This document shows positions 35,386-47,276 of a stretch of 64,000 nt of DNA, in pieces. The notes beneath the pieces were generated by a model. It did not search any database. It was given only the letters and a program-made list of their open reading frames with translations, and was not told where the DNA came from. The position numbers and the translations under genes were made by a program. The stretch comes from Gonocerus acuteangulatus (Eukaryota > Arthropoda > Insecta > Hemiptera > Coreidae): positions 77,222,821 to 77,286,820 of the forward strand of contig OX328128.1 of NCBI GenBank assembly GCA_946811695.1, written 5' to 3'. Position 1 is the stretch's first letter; every line of letters begins with the position of its first letter.

Positions 35386-36264
35386 TAAAAAAATGGGGTT
35401 TAATTTTTGGAATTTAATGAAGGAGGACCAAAACAAAAACTTAACAATTAAAAAGGGACTAATCGAAGCTCGCTCAAAAATCATCTTCAAATCAGCATCG
35501 CGTTCACTCAGCATCAGGACTTTACTCGGAAAATCGTAGTTTTTGCCGATTTAAACATTTTTTCTTCACATAAACACTCTTGGATATCATTTTGGATTAG
35601 TTAAGGAATACTTTTAGCCTTATTAATAAAAAATGGTAAAAAAAAAAGTTACAAGGTGCCCCTTATTATTCTTGGTCCTATTATGAATGGAATTGTACCT
35701 ATTCTTTATAATGCTTGATCCCCTAAAAAAAAAAAAAATGATTTAAAGTTGAAATTTTATATTAAGCATACATGTTGGATAAATATTACTATTAGTTCCC
35801 AATAAAACCGTACACAGAAAAAAAGGTGTAATGTTTGAATTAAGCAAGAGGCCGCAAGTGTCGACTTAATCTACAGCTGAATTGTTGTATAATAGAAAAA
35901 CCTGTTGGAATTTCCATAGAAGAGAGAGAGAAAAAAAGAAGAATTTCTCTCAGAATTCCTGAATCTTTTTAAGAAATTAGAGAAGATCTACCTTTATTAA
36001 GGGGAAGAATTCCTATTAGTAATTGTTTTTACACTTATATTATTTTCTTTATCAAGATTTTTTTCAGTTTTCTTCATTAATTCTTTCCCTTCTACTCCAG
36101 GTAGTTCAAGAATGTTGAAATATATTAAAAATGTCTTCATTTTCTACGGAAACATTGACAGCAATGTTTGGTATTTTTTTATTAATTGCTCATTGTTTAA
36201 AGATATTCTTAGCTTTAATAGCTACTTGCCATGTAATAAGTAGTTACTCAGGATTAATGATCTG
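35386..36264. other. no recognised feature
   Basis: AT-rich sequence with A-runs. The only open frames are short and low-complexity. Confidence 0.5.
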
Positions 36265-36400
36265 TTTAATTAGGAACTGCGTCATCTTAGCGCGGTTCCG
36301 TTCATATCTATAATTAAAGGAATATAAGCAGTTATTGGTAGGTTTTGATCTTTCCTGAAAAATATAAAATAAAATCTCAAAGAGAAGCGAAAATTACTCC
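36265..36400 (+). mobile_element. HINE-like subfamily 2, 5' fragment (Helitron empty site)
   Basis: It carries aggaactgcgtcatcttagc then gcggttccgttcatatct and ggtaggttttgatctttc, ending gaaaaatataaaataaaatc. It lacks the Helitron present at 12406-13706, giving the pre-insertion junction at 36362/36363. No 3' hairpin is found downstream. Confidence 0.7.
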
Positions 36401-36727
36401 ATTCTCTGCCTTAACACACTTCACATTTTCTTACCTTGTTTTAATAAATTTTTTAAAGATTTTACTGTTTAATGCATTTAAAAAAACAACCAATTAAAAC
36501 GTTAGGTAGACAAAGGCAAAAACCCGTTCAAAAGGAAGCAAAACTAACAATTTCAAAATTTCAAGAACTTATTTCTCTGATTTTTGTAGAAAATTTAGTG
36601 AGCTTTCGAATGGTCGCTGTCCACTTAAAGTTTTTTTTCACGATTTTCCAACCGTTTTCGAGATATTTTAGAAAAATACCTGAAATCGTTTTATACCTAT
36701 TAATACATTTATTTTTAATATTTCCTT

Positions 36728-37774
36728 AGTGCCACCCTGTTTAACATAGCAGTAGATTCGATCAGATCTTTCATCCCAAATACAGTGACCTTTTGCCAAT
36801 ATGCTGATGACATACTCATCTACACTGCATCCAAAGACGTAAACCCAGCACAGGACCAACTACAAGACACAATACAGCGACTTGAACATTGGTGTTCCTT
36901 AACTGGGTTTAAGATTTCCAAAGAAAAATCCAGCTGTATACTATTTACACGAAAGAGAACATTCCTCAACCCAAGACTGCAATTGTACAATTATTATTTA
37001 CCAGTTGTAAATACAATTAAATATCTCGGGTTGCTGTTTGATCGGCGTCCGACTTGGATCCCCCACTTAAAAGAACTCCTCAATAAATCTAAAAAATCAC
37101 TTAATTTATTGAGGATTCTTAGCAATACAAAATGGGGTGCTGACAGATGTTCTATGCTCAGTTTCTATAGAGCATACACCAGGTCAATTCTGGATTATGG
37201 GTGTCAAACATATTCATCTGCCAGTAAAAGATCATTACAAATGTTAGACCCGATACATAACGCAGGAATCAGAATAGCGACAGGTGCATTCAGATCTAGC
37301 CCATGTGTCAGCTTGTATGTCGACCCGGGAACCGGTCGAGCGGGAAGGTGCTATTTCTCTACAGACAGGTGTCGTGCATGAGCATGCGCGTAGCGCGCTC
37401 GCCGACCGTCTGTAGGGAAATAGCACCTTCCCGTTCGACCGGTTCCCTGGTCGTTTTTTTGGATGTACAGGATATTGGAGTACAGGCGTCAGGAATTTTG
37501 TTTAAGATTTTACACAAAACTCAAGTTTCTAAATACACCATGCACACAAACATTAATACAAAACCCATTTATAGCTATGTACAACCAGACGGAAACAAGA
37601 CAAAGACCACTGAATATAAGGATTCTTGACTACTCAGCGAACACTGACCTACTGACAAGTCCTACGTACTCAAGACACCCGCAGACTTACTTATCGTGGA
37701 GAATAAATAACTTAGAAATTAACTTAAAATTATCAAAATTCAATAAAAACAGCCCTCTTTCTAAACATTTTTAG
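36728..37774 (+). pseudogene. LINE reverse transcriptase, C-terminal half
   Basis: The catalytic box FCQYADDILIYTAS is intact, followed by FKISKEKSSCILFTRKR, IKYLGLLFDRRPTWIPHLK and ILDYGCQTYSSASK. The palindrome at 37321-37453 brings in a TGA (37379-37381). After it the frame resumes with ILEYRRQEFCLRFYTKLKFL and ends at a TAG near 37774. The fingers and first RT motifs are missing because of 5' truncation. Confidence 0.8.
37321..37453. mobile_element. 133-bp GC-rich palindromic insertion
   Basis: Arms 37321-37366 and 37408-37453 (46 bp each) are inverted copies with about four mismatches. They contain cgggaaggtgctatttctct and gggaaatagcaccttcccg. The 41-base loop includes catgcgcgtagcgcgctc. 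It is GC-rich in AT-rich surroundings and interrupts an otherwise continuous LINE frame. The target duplication is unclear; gtatgt on the left and gatgt on the right are weak candidates. Confidence 0.8.
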
Positions 37775-38614
37775 AAAAATGAGTTTAACTATTTTCTATC
37801 GTTGTATCCAGATGCACTCCTAGCATTTACAGACGGATCGAAATCTAGAGAAGGCACTGGATCAGCAGCTATAACGGGAAATTCTAAATTTGGCATTAAA
37901 ATAAACAATAAATCAACCGTTCTTTCAGCAGAATTACAAGGAATACTTTTGGCACTGAAAAATATAACAATAATTCCAAATATGACATTTATTATATGTT
38001 CAGATTCCCTAAGTTCTCTACTCTCCCTCACCAACGTCTACGAGACACACACACTACTGACAGAGATTTTTCAAGAAATACACGACTTACAAACTTACAG
38101 CATACAAGTAGTGCTTCTGTGGATACCGGGACATATGGACATCTCAGGGAACACAGAAGCTGACAAATATGCTAAACAAATTACAGAAAAATGTACAGTT
38201 GACGTGCAAGAATTAACGGTACAGGACTTACACACTAACATAAAAACTTACTTACAAAATGAATGGCAAAAAACGTGGACGAACATGACAAACAATAAAC
38301 TAAGGGAAATCAAGAACACCGTTTGTGTTTGGCCCTCGAGCAACCGATCGAACAGAAGAGACGAGGTTGTCCTTACTCGATTGCGGATCGGGCATACGTT
38401 ACTGACACATCGCCACTTAATGACGAGACAGGACGGACCAGTTTGTGCCATCTGCAACACAAACTTGCCTATTAAACACATACTAACTGACTGCAAAGAA
38501 CGAGACACATTAAAACTGCCATACGACATGACTGAACTCCTGACAGATGACAGTCCACACATAAACACAATAATCACCCACCTCAAAGTTACAAACATTT
38601 ACAATTACATTTAG
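37775..38614 (+). pseudogene. LINE RNase H domain and C-terminal CCHC knuckle
   Basis: This part is intact for 270 codons. LLAFTDGSKSREGTGSAA supplies the first catalytic Asp, LSAELQGILLALKN the Glu, IICSDSLSSLLSL the second Asp, and IPGHMDISGNTEADKYAK the final His/Asp region of RNase HI. Further on, VVLTRLRIGHTLLTHRHLM precedes CAICNTNLPIKHILTDC (C-x2-C-x7-H-x4-C). It ends at TAG 38612-38614. The protein is well preserved, but its RT half is disrupted, so I call it part of a dead element. Confidence 0.88.
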
Positions 38615-38752
38615 AATACACGCATTGTAGAAATTATAAAAACATGTATGACTTAACGTGAAGTAAAGTAATGGACGCAATATTTCAAAACCTTAAATTT
38701 CCAGGCTTTTTTCTAGGAAAATTTTTCTAATATATATGTCTATGTCTATTGA

Positions 38753-38754
<2 letters not shown>

Positions 38755-38797
<43 letters not shown>
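38755..38797. repeat. (TA)n microsatellite
   Basis: Pure TA run directly after the LINE 3' region; possibly its tail or target site. Confidence 0.95.
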
Positions 38798-38799
<2 letters not shown>

Positions 38800-39555
38800 T
38801 CGAGAATTTATGATTTTCCATTTTAAATTAATTTTCAATGCTCAAAATATTATGCAACCTTATTGAAATTGGTTTGTGAGTGGTTTCTACCGCCAACATA
38901 TGAAAAAGAGCGGATCGCTACTTTCGCAAGCTCTATATTCAATATAAATAAATAATTAATATTTCCTTACCTCCAAACGCAACCAAAAAATTTTTTTTTT
39001 TATAATTGAAGGGTTCACTACAAAAACCAGACCAAGTCCAAAAACTAAAATGTTCAGAAACTAAAAAAAAATGTGTAGCTTCATTTGTGCTGGATGAAAT
39101 AAAAATTGCTTTTATACCTACTATTGTTCCACTAACAGCTTTGCATTGTACATAAAATAAATAAATATTTTTTAAGAGGATATAATATAAAGAAAGTTAT
39201 TGACCCTTCTGGTTTTTGCAGAAATCTTAGTAAGAGAACATAATAAAATAATATTTCTTAACGTGAAATAATTTATTTCTCAAATATGATTATTAATATA
39301 TAATCCTGACAAATTCCAAAGCATTTTTGAATGATAAACATTGTTAAAATAGCAGACAGGTGCAAGGACTAGTCTGTATTTTGGTGGAAAAGCGTTGGAC
39401 TCTTGTTTTTTGTAGAATTGCTAATACTTCACACTCATATATAATGTGACCTATCTGTTTTTTTGTGTACAGCAATAATATCAATATGTAGAGCTGACTT
39501 TGGAGAGGAAGAAGATGTATTTATCTCAAAATATCAATTTTTTGACTGGTTTTTG
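38798..39555. other. no recognised feature
   Basis: AT-rich sequence; no domain seen. Confidence 0.5.
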
Positions 39556-39675
39556 TAATGAACCCTTCAATTGCATACTCAGAAGTATTATCTGTGGTTC
39601 AAGTCCCGGGATCAGGAATTTTTCTCATCTCAGGGCTCGTTGTCAGTGTTCCGTAAAAAGGAAAAAAATATGTAT
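39556..39675 (+). repeat. SINE fragment (family S2-like)
   Basis: The B-box-like tgtggttcaagtcccggg is followed by caggaatttttctcatctca and gggctcgttg, matching the body of the SINE at 20403-20636, then an A-rich end. The head is incomplete. Confidence 0.55.
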
Positions 39676-40084
39676 ATATAGCCTATGTACAGGATGCTCG
39701 CAAATAAATACATAAAATAAAAATGGGGGGTTTTCATTTGAGTTGTATGTAAGAATCATGAGATTGAAGTCATACACTGACATGATGACACTGTTTGTTG
39801 ACAATATGGAGCGAGGACTAAATTTATGTATAAATTTAAATCCATTGTACTGTAGAGCATTACACCTACCGATACAACAGGAATTACATTCAACAGGTAG
39901 TTCTCGACTAACCAAGGGAATTTACAGCGGTCTACTTCTCCCGCCGGCTCCTACTAACTCAACCAAAATTAAAAGGCAAACATAGCAACGTTAGCTTCTT
40001 CATCTGTACAAATTTAATTAGTAAATTCGACGGAGAAGTATGCGTGTTCAATTGCACCCGACTTGCACGGAATATATGCATCCG

Positions 40085-40445
40085 TCTTGAATGGCAAGCC
40101 TCATGGTACAGTACAAGAGATAACCTCCTAAGAGAGATAAAAAGCAGTACTCATGAATGGCAAGCTAATACGCAATAAACAAGACCTGATGAAGTTGTAA
40201 TTAGAAGACTACGCATTGGACATACACACTTAACACATTCCTATCTCATGACAAAACAAGACAGACCGATATGCCAGACATACTACAGACCACTAACAAT
40301 TAAACTCTTACTAACAGAATGCAAAACACGAGACTACTTAGCTATACCATATCACACGTCCGAATTCTTTTCCGAAAGAAGCCCACATATTGCTCACTTT
40401 CTACAACACTTACATAAACTAAAACTTTATGATAAAATATGACAC
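40085..40445 (+). pseudogene. I/R1-type LINE C-terminal fragment
   Basis: Translation reads DNLLREIKSSTHEW, VVIRRLRIGHTHLTHSYLMT, CQTYYRPLTIKLLLTEC and ends LHKLKLYDKI stop. It aligns with the C-terminus of the LINE at 36728-38690, but the knuckle has lost its second Cys (Tyr) and its His (Leu). Only this tail is present. Confidence 0.7.
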
Positions 40446-40538
40446 AACAAGCCCTATGCTCGCGTCGTAATATGGAAGTATGGATGTGTGTATGTGAGTC
40501 CCAGTGAGTGAGTGTGTGCGTGTTTATGTGTGTATTTC

Positions 40539-40810
40539 ATGGGCTTATATAAGGGGGGGGGGGGCTGCAGCCCCCTCAGCCCCCCCAAAATTTTGATTTG
40601 ATCGGTAAAAATTTCATAAAACCCATAAAAATAAATTAAATAAGATCATTTAGTTCATAAAACATATTCTATTTTGGGTTTAATAGCGTTTAAGTTGGCT
40701 AAAACTTATCTAATCTATTCCAAGATCTAAATTGTTAGCATTCCATACACCGGAAATGGTCTCAGCCCCCCCCCCCCTCCGAAATTATTTTCTATATACG
40801 TCCATGGTGT
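40539..40810 (+). repeat. dispersed repeat R1, copy 2
   Basis: Reverse complement of 27347-27553. It contains a G/C-run region, ttgatttgatcggtaaaaat, ggtttaatagcgtttaag and ccggaaatggtctcag, ending with a C-run. Confidence 0.7.
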
Positions 40811-41132
40811 GTGTGTGCGTGTCCGCGCACGTAGACGCGGCTTAAGAAGAGAAAATGAAATCCTTTTATTAAATCTCTACCAATACAGACTCAAAGACAT
40901 AATAATGATTTTTATCTTGCAATAAAGAATTATTTTACTTATTATTATCATAATTTTCTCATTTTTAATTAATTAATTGTTTAATTTTTTTTTTGTATAT
41001 TTTTTTTAATTTATTTATTTTTTTAATATTTTTTATTACTTTTTGTGTAAATTTTATATTTTTTTTTTATTAATTTTGTTTTATTAACCATTTTTGTAAG
41101 CAAATCGCCTTGCTGTTGTGAAGCTCCGTAAA

Positions 41133-42354
41133 TCTACTATATATTAGTCAATTACCATTCACTCACTCACTGACCTATCATCGCCCAGCCCAAACCACTC
41201 GATAGAAAAATTTGAAATTTTGCATGGACACTCCCTATAGAACGTAGATGCTCGCTAAGAAAGGATTTTTTTGATATACGATTTTTTAAGTATTTTTAGA
41301 GGGGTTTAAAGTTTTAGTTGGTTAGAGCAGGCAAGCCTAGGCAGCATGCGTTGCTAGGACGATAAAGAACAGCTGAAACCGTACATTATCTATTTCATAG
41401 TATTATTTTTAATTGAGGTTAATTTCCACTATGATGGCTGTCCTTCCATTACTAGAAATGGATTGTGATTTTTGCCTCATAGAGTGTTCGCTATACCTGG
41501 TGATGGTCCAGCTGAGGTAATAATATCCCGAACCCTTGCACAGCCTCCTCACCAATCTGAGGTAATAATATCCCGAACCCTTGCACAGCCTCCTCACCAA
41601 TCTGAGGTAATAATATCCCGAACCCTTGCACAGCCTCCTCACCAATCTGAGGTAATAATATCCCGAACCCTTGCACAGCCTCCTCACCAATCTGAGGTAA
41701 TAATATCCCGAACCCTTGCACAGCCTCCTCACCAATCTGAGGTAATAATATCCCGAACCCTTGAACAGCCTCCTCACCAATCCGAGGTAATAATATCCCG
41801 AACCCTTGCACAGCCTCCTCACCAATCTGAGGTAATAATATCCCGAACCCTTGCACAGCCTCCTCACCAATCTGAGGTAATAATATCCCGAACCCTTGCA
41901 CAGCCTCCTCACCAATCCGAGGTAATAATATCCCGAACCCTTGAACAGCCTCCTCACCAATCTGAGGTAATAATATCCCGAACCCTTGCACAGCCTCCTC
42001 ACCAATCTGTGTTTCCAAATGACATCTTGAAAACATAAATTTTTAAATTTTAGCGTCCATTTATTATTGACAACGAACTTCTACCGGTACCGGTTAAACT
42101 CCTGTTACTGCTAACCTATAGATAACGGGGTATCTGTAGGTTATCTCTTTGTTGACACTGGTCCGGAGCGCCCCGGTGTCAAGAAACATTATACTTTGAT
42201 TACTTATCAATTGATGAATAACAAATAGTATGACAGGAACCGTGCAATAATAAACTACACAAAATTAAAGAGTAGCGTTAATGTTGATGATACATTATTT
42301 AGCGCAATAAAATAACTACTTATCTGCCGTGACGAAGCACGAGCATTCAACTAG
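41133..42354 (+). mobile_element. Helitron family B copy with 45-bp expansion
   Basis: The 5' end is TCTACTATATATTAGTC after an A. Internal sequence (cactgacctatcatcgccca) is of a type common in insect Helitrons. The 3' end has a hairpin (tgccgtgacgaagcacg) then agcattcaaCTAG and T. A second, unexpanded copy lies at 22670-23474 on the minus strand. No Rep or helicase coding. Confidence 0.75.
41513..42008. repeat. 45-bp minisatellite, 11 copies, inside Helitron B
   Basis: The unit contains gaggtaataatatcccgaac and cttgcacagcctcctcacca. Variants: gaacag for cacag and ccgag for ctgag, each appearing twice at a 4- to 5-unit spacing, which suggests higher-order duplication. Fifteen-residue-period open frames on both strands are artefacts of the 45-base length. 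Confidence 0.97.
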
Positions 42355-42482
42355 TATACATATAATATTAGATTACATGATTTTAAATTATTTTGAGTAT
42401 TTATACATTGTGTTTGTATATCAATCTTTGTGGATTTGCATCCTAGGAAAGTAAGTATGAATGAGAAGTTACATTAATTGAT

Positions 42483-42858
42483 GGGCTCAGTGCCAAAGGT
42501 GACTAACCCACAATTAGAACAAACTGAGAAAAATAAGGTTAAAGTTTAGAAGACTTTGGAAAATATTGGTGTTGGTGACAGAAAAGATTTTCATTGGTCT
42601 TTATTCATTAGATACACAAAATTCTTATGAATATACCATAATAATAAAAAGTTTATAGTTAAGGTTGGTCAAGCCGGCCTCTCATAATATTTAGCTTTGC
42701 AGTAAGTTCCAAAACAAACTAACAGAAGTCAGTACTAATCAATAAGGTGTAAAGGCCGGTCATTTCTATCAATTATAAAACTTAATATTCTCTATCACGA
42801 AAAGTGAATAACACAAATTTGTTAAAAATGTGGGTTAGTCACCTTTGGCACTGAGCCC
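42483..42858. mobile_element. MITE-like element with ~33-bp inverted ends
   Basis: The left end gggctcagtgccaaaggtga and ctaacccacaatt is matched inverted at the right end (atgtgggttagtcaccttt, ggcactgagccc). The centre is AT-rich and non-coding. Outside bases aattgat and ttcaatt extend the palindrome, so no direct target duplication can be read. Confidence 0.75.
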
Positions 42859-43033
42859 TTCAATTATTATTATGAATTCGAAATCTTTAATGAGTACAAA
42901 TTTTGATACAACTTTTAAATCTTAACCCATTAACACTTTCACTGTTACCCTAATTTTGAACAGCGGCCCAATATGCCATTTTAATGTTTTTCAAGAAAAC
43001 AACTCAAAAGTGAATATATAAACTAAGAAAAAA

Positions 43034-44126
43034 AGTCCGTCACGCAGGAGCTGCATAACTAAGCACTTTCCTCAGTATTTGGGTAGTGCACACTGCTTTC
43101 CAGAACAATTTGCTTAAAATATCCTACATAAATAAAATAAAAACATGAATAGTTCTCTTTTAAATTTGTAATGAGTAACTGATCAATTATTAATTTGCTT
43201 CCAGAGTTATGTTTACACATGGTACCTATTACACTACGTAATAAATACAAAAAAACCTCATATTATCGTATTTTGATCTAACGCAGAAACAGGATAGCGG
43301 TAGAAACGCTGCACACAGGAGCGCAGTCACTCTAGTGGTAGAAAGCGCTCCTTGCGGCGGCTTTGTGAACCTACGTCTGGCGGGCTTTTCTATTGAAATA
43401 TACTACAAATTAAACCCCCGCTTTCCGATTGACCGATTCAGCTCATTTTTACAACACTTATTTCTCATGAGTTACCCACGACGTATACCGCGTTTCGTTA
43501 CAATACAGCAGAAATTACGACCGGTATGAGGTTACGACCGGTATGTTAGGAATTTGGGTCCGGAGTAAACCCCCCCCCTTCTACTGAACCGGTTTAGTTT
43601 ATTTTTACAACACATATTTACCTGTGGATTACCACTACGAATACCGAGTTTCGTCGAAATATACCAAAAATCACGGCTGGTAGTGGCGAATTGGTATTGT
43701 GGGTCCGGAGTAAACCCCCCTCCTAATGAACCGATTTAGTTTATTTTTACAACACATATTTACCTGTGGATTACCACTACGAATACCGAGTTTCGTCGAA
43801 ATATACCAAAAATCACGGCTGGTAGTGGCGAATTGGTATTGTGGGTCCGGAGTAAACCCCCCCTTCTAATGAACCGATTTAGTTCATTTTTATATCTCAC
43901 TTTTCTCTATATATTACCACTACGAATACCAAGTTTCGTTGAAATATAACAAATATTACGGCTGACATAGTCTAATTAGTGTTTTGCGTTCGGGGTAAAC
44001 CCCCCCCCCCTTCCGGTGGACCGACTTTGGTGGTTAACGAACTCGTTTAATCGTTTGCTAATTGAATGCTATATACCAAGTTTCGTGACGAAAACACAAA
44101 AACTCTGGCCGCTATCGTGTTAACAG

Positions 44127-44202
<76 letters not shown>

Positions 44203-44325
44203 TTTAACGGGGGTCATTTTCGGTGTCTACTAGGTAGGATCGATAACGATTTGAAGAAATTTTTCAAAAATTCCGTCATGAGTCCAACCTCAATAGCTAT
44301 TTTCCTTCGGAGGAAAGTGCTAAAA
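43034..44325 (+). mobile_element. HINE-like subfamily 1, copy 3 (most complete)
   Basis: It has gtccgtcacgcaggagctgc and taactaagcactttcctcag at the 5' end, three ~140-base internal units with taccgagtttcgtcgaaata, aacagacacacacac leading into (TA)n (44141-44199), and the 3' hairpin tttccttcggaggaaagtgc followed by taaaa. The internal units differ from each other mainly in the C-run length. Confidence 0.65.
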
Positions 44326-44362
44326 GGAAAAACATTATTCGTCACATTTGGCGCACCAAAGC

Positions 44363-45003
44363 AAAACCCAAAGAAAAGAAAATAGAATAAGAAGAAAACA
44401 ACTGTAACGAAGACAAAGAAAAACACAAATAAATAAATGAGCGTGAGCTAGAGATGGGCAATGGTCTAATATGAATCGATCTTTTGATTCCAATCGAAAT
44501 GAAATACGAATTTCGTTGGTAATTGTAAGAAATCCTGAAATATCGTAGATCGATCTGTATCTTAGAGCGATTTTCTAAGCCTATAAGATCGATCTTTTGA
44601 ATCGATTCCAATCGAAATGAAATAAAAATTTCGTTGGTAATTGTAAGAAATCGTGAAATATCGTAGATCGATCCGTATCTTAGAGCGATCTTCTGAGTCT
44701 ATAAGATCGATCTTTTGAATCGATTCCAATCGAAATGAAATAAAAATTTCGTTGGTAATTGTAAGAAATCGTGAAATATCGTAGATCGATCCGTATCTTA
44801 GAGCGATCTTCTGAGTCTATAAGATCGATCCTTTGAATCGATCTCGACTCGCCGATCTTTTTTGTGTATCGATCTTTTCATTTCGATTGGAATCTATTCA
44901 TATTAGAGCATCGCCCATCTCTAGTTCCGGCTCATTTCTTTATTTGCGTTTTTCTTTGTCTTCTTTACAGTTGTTAGTTTCTGTTCTTCTTTCTTTTCTT
45001 GGG
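44363..45003. mobile_element. foldback element with 117-bp tandem core
   Basis: The outer arms, about 44370-44470 and 44880-45000, are inverted copies (caactgtaa, gacaaagaaaaac, aaatgagc, tagagatgggc). Between them are about three ~117-base tandem units with aatcgattccaatcgaaatg and tatcgtagatcgatc. The inner end motif tagagatgggca resembles hAT-type termini, but no 8-bp TSD is visible. No coding. Confidence 0.75.
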
Positions 45004-45068
45004 GCAACAGCACATGCATTGTTAAAGTCCTTGTTATAAAATGGACGAATAACTACATAAGTACTATT

Positions 45069-46008
45069 CAGGGTGGCCCAGATTAGCGGACCACAAGAGA
45101 AATAACTTCTAAACGGTTAGAGATATCAAGATTTTTTATAGGAGCAAAGTTGTAGTTCTCGTTGAGATCTATAAAATGGTGCCCTTGGAAATGAGAAAAT
45201 AACACTTCTAAGGGCTCAAATAGGCCTTTGAAGGAAAGGGTTACTTCTTCGCTTATATTTTGCATTATATTTGTAAAATGTACGAACAAAACAAGGAAGA
45301 ACCGTGCAAACGAGGTAGGTCTCGATGCGTCAAGTAGTTCTCTGTATAAATACGTTTTCATTTGCATGTATTCCTCATCTGAAATTCTAGAAAAAGACAC
45401 TTGAATTTATTTAAATAATGTTATTGTTAAGGAAGGGCTGATTCAGCATGGGAGAATGTGTTCAGCACTCAACAAAACGTTTCCCATTAGTGTAAACGTA
45501 AAAGAAAATAGATAAAAATTAGAGCTTTAGGCATAAGAGTTGCCAAAATTACAGATCACAAATAATGAATGAATTATTTTATTTTTTTTTGTTTCAATAA
45601 ATACAATTTCTAATGCTGAGCACATTCTCCTAAGGTGAATCAGCCCTTCCTTAACAAAAATACTATTTAAATAAATTCCAGTGCCTTTTTTTGGAATTTC
45701 AGATGAGGAATACGTGCAAATGAAAACGTACCTTTACAGAGAACTACTTGACTCATCGAAACCCCGTTTGCACGGTTCTTACTTGTTTTGTTATTAAATA
45801 TAAAAAAATATAATGCAAAATATGGAAAAGAGGAAACCATTCCCTTCAAAAGCCTATTTGAGACCTTAGAACTGTTATGTTCTCACTTCGGAGAGCACCA
45901 TTCTATAGATCTCGACGAGAACTATAACTTTACCCCTATGAAAAATTTTGATATCTCAAACCGTTTAGAAGTTATCTCTCTTGTTGCCCGCTTATCTGTG
46001 CCACCCTG
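45069..46008. mobile_element. 940-bp nested foldback element
   Basis: The ends are CAGGGTGGC and GCCACCCTG. The arms (about 45069-45425 and 45655-46008) are diverged inverted copies over ~350 bp. In the centre a second inverted pair, aaggaagggctgattcagca / gaatcagcccttccttaaca (45429-45653), suggests another element inserted exactly at the loop. Open frames in the arms (for example, minus 45400-45083) mirror one another and have no recognised domain. Confidence 0.8.
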
Positions 46009-46017
46009 TATATGCAA

Positions 46018-46403
46018 ATGATGGTATATAATTCCCTATACAAGGATCATATTTCCATATATCATGGAAGCAGAAGTTTTGAAACGGAACGTACGAACTT
46101 TACACCGAGTAATGTTCAAGTTCCCCCCTGCTTTGTTTGACAGAACAAACTCCTGACTGTTGGGTTCAAATGTCGGTAGCAGCATTGACGATATTCAAAA
46201 GGCCCCCCCCCCCCTGGGAATCTGCAACTTGCTACTCAGAATCCTCGACGATTTCTGGAGCTTTGTTCGTCAACTAATTATGTCGGTTAGACATTCATCA
46301 ACACCATTTTGTAAAGAGGAATTCATAAAGGGAATACCAAGATTTCCCAACAGTCTTCCTGAGATTTAAGGAAATTTCATTGTCAGTTATTAAATTTGTT
46401 TTG
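46018..46403. other. no recognised gene
   Basis: Short spacer between foldback elements with a C-run near 46204-46214. No domain seen. Confidence 0.5.
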
Positions 46404-46996
46404 TTAAAACTGAAGAAGTGCGTCCTCAGCACCGATTTTTTTCAAATTTTGCGCTATAACATGTTTTAATGCACTAAACACGAATCCGTTAAAAAAAAAA
46501 AAAAAAAAAAGAAAAAAAAAGTTCTCAACTAGGAAAGAAGTTATTAAGCATTAAAGTTTACTGTTGTTGAGGTTAAAGTTGACGTGAACAGCGTATTTGT
46601 AAACATGCACATGCGCGGACATCTAGCATTGGGAAACAAAGAACTATCATTTGAAATGTTGATAAACTATTTATAACCTCCATAACATCGGAATTCTATC
46701 CATAAAAGCGTGTTGGATTGCCTAGAGTTTTGATATTTTCTTGAGCGAGCGTAGCGAGCGGAAACGCATAGCAAGTCTGCCCAAAATTCGTCCTAGACAT
46801 TCTTCTTAATATGCATGTTTATTAATGCGCTGTTTACTTTTATAACCTCCATAACAATGAACTTTAGTGCTTAATAACTTCTTCCCTAGTTGAGAGCAAC
46901 TTTTTTTTTTAACGGATTCGTGTTTAGTGCATCAAAATACGTTATAGTGCAAAATGTGAAAGAAATCGGTGCTGAGGACGCTCTCTTTCAGTTTTA
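46404..46996. mobile_element. 593-bp foldback element
   Basis: Left arm ttaaaactgaagaagtgcgt, cctcagcaccgattt is matched inverted at the right end (atcggtgctgaggacg, tttcagttttacc). The arms extend about 150 bases and include a poly(A)/poly(T) pair and gttctcaactaggaaagaag. The centre has ttgagcgagcgtagcgagcg. Non-coding. Confidence 0.8.
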
Positions 46997-47276
46997 CCTT
47001 TGTTTTAATTCTTTCTGAACTCCAAGTATTACCAAAATTAGAATATCTTTGTTTTTGGCTGACTGTCAAACGTCTGAAACTTCAACTGAATCAATCGTTT
47101 CAAAATCAAAGATTAATCAAGAAAAGTATTCGTATCGACCTTTTTTTTGAAAATAGTCACAAATATTGTTTTAAAAATACTTTCATAAGTTTCCTGTAAC
47201 ATTAGGAAACCCATGAAAATATATTATGAAAGGCTAATTAACACAAAAAAGTAAACTTAACGATTTTGTTCACGAT

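Larger units (their letters stand above)
36728..38690 (+). mobile_element. I/R1-type LINE, 5'-truncated, RT plus RNase H
   Basis: Element sequence starts abruptly at SATLFNIAVDSIRSFIP just before the YADD box and runs through the RT thumb, RNase H and a C-terminal CCHC knuckle, then a short 3' UTR. One reading frame is kept for the whole length but is broken by a palindromic insertion (37321-37453) and by a TAG at 37772-37774. The order RT, RNase H, CCHC fits I-, LOA- or R1-type LINEs. The clade is uncertain. Confidence 0.8.

Noticed and set aside
41409..42038. Open frames of 181-198 codons on both strands
   Set aside because: Produced by the 45-bp minisatellite in the Helitron.
44214..44611. 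Phe- and Ser-rich minus-strand frames
   Set aside because: They lie in the HINE-like 3' end and foldback arms, with low complexity and no homology recognised.
45083..46021. Two similar ~100-codon frames on opposite strands as a duplicated gene pair
   Set aside because: They are the two arms of a foldback element and mirror each other. No domain is recognisable.
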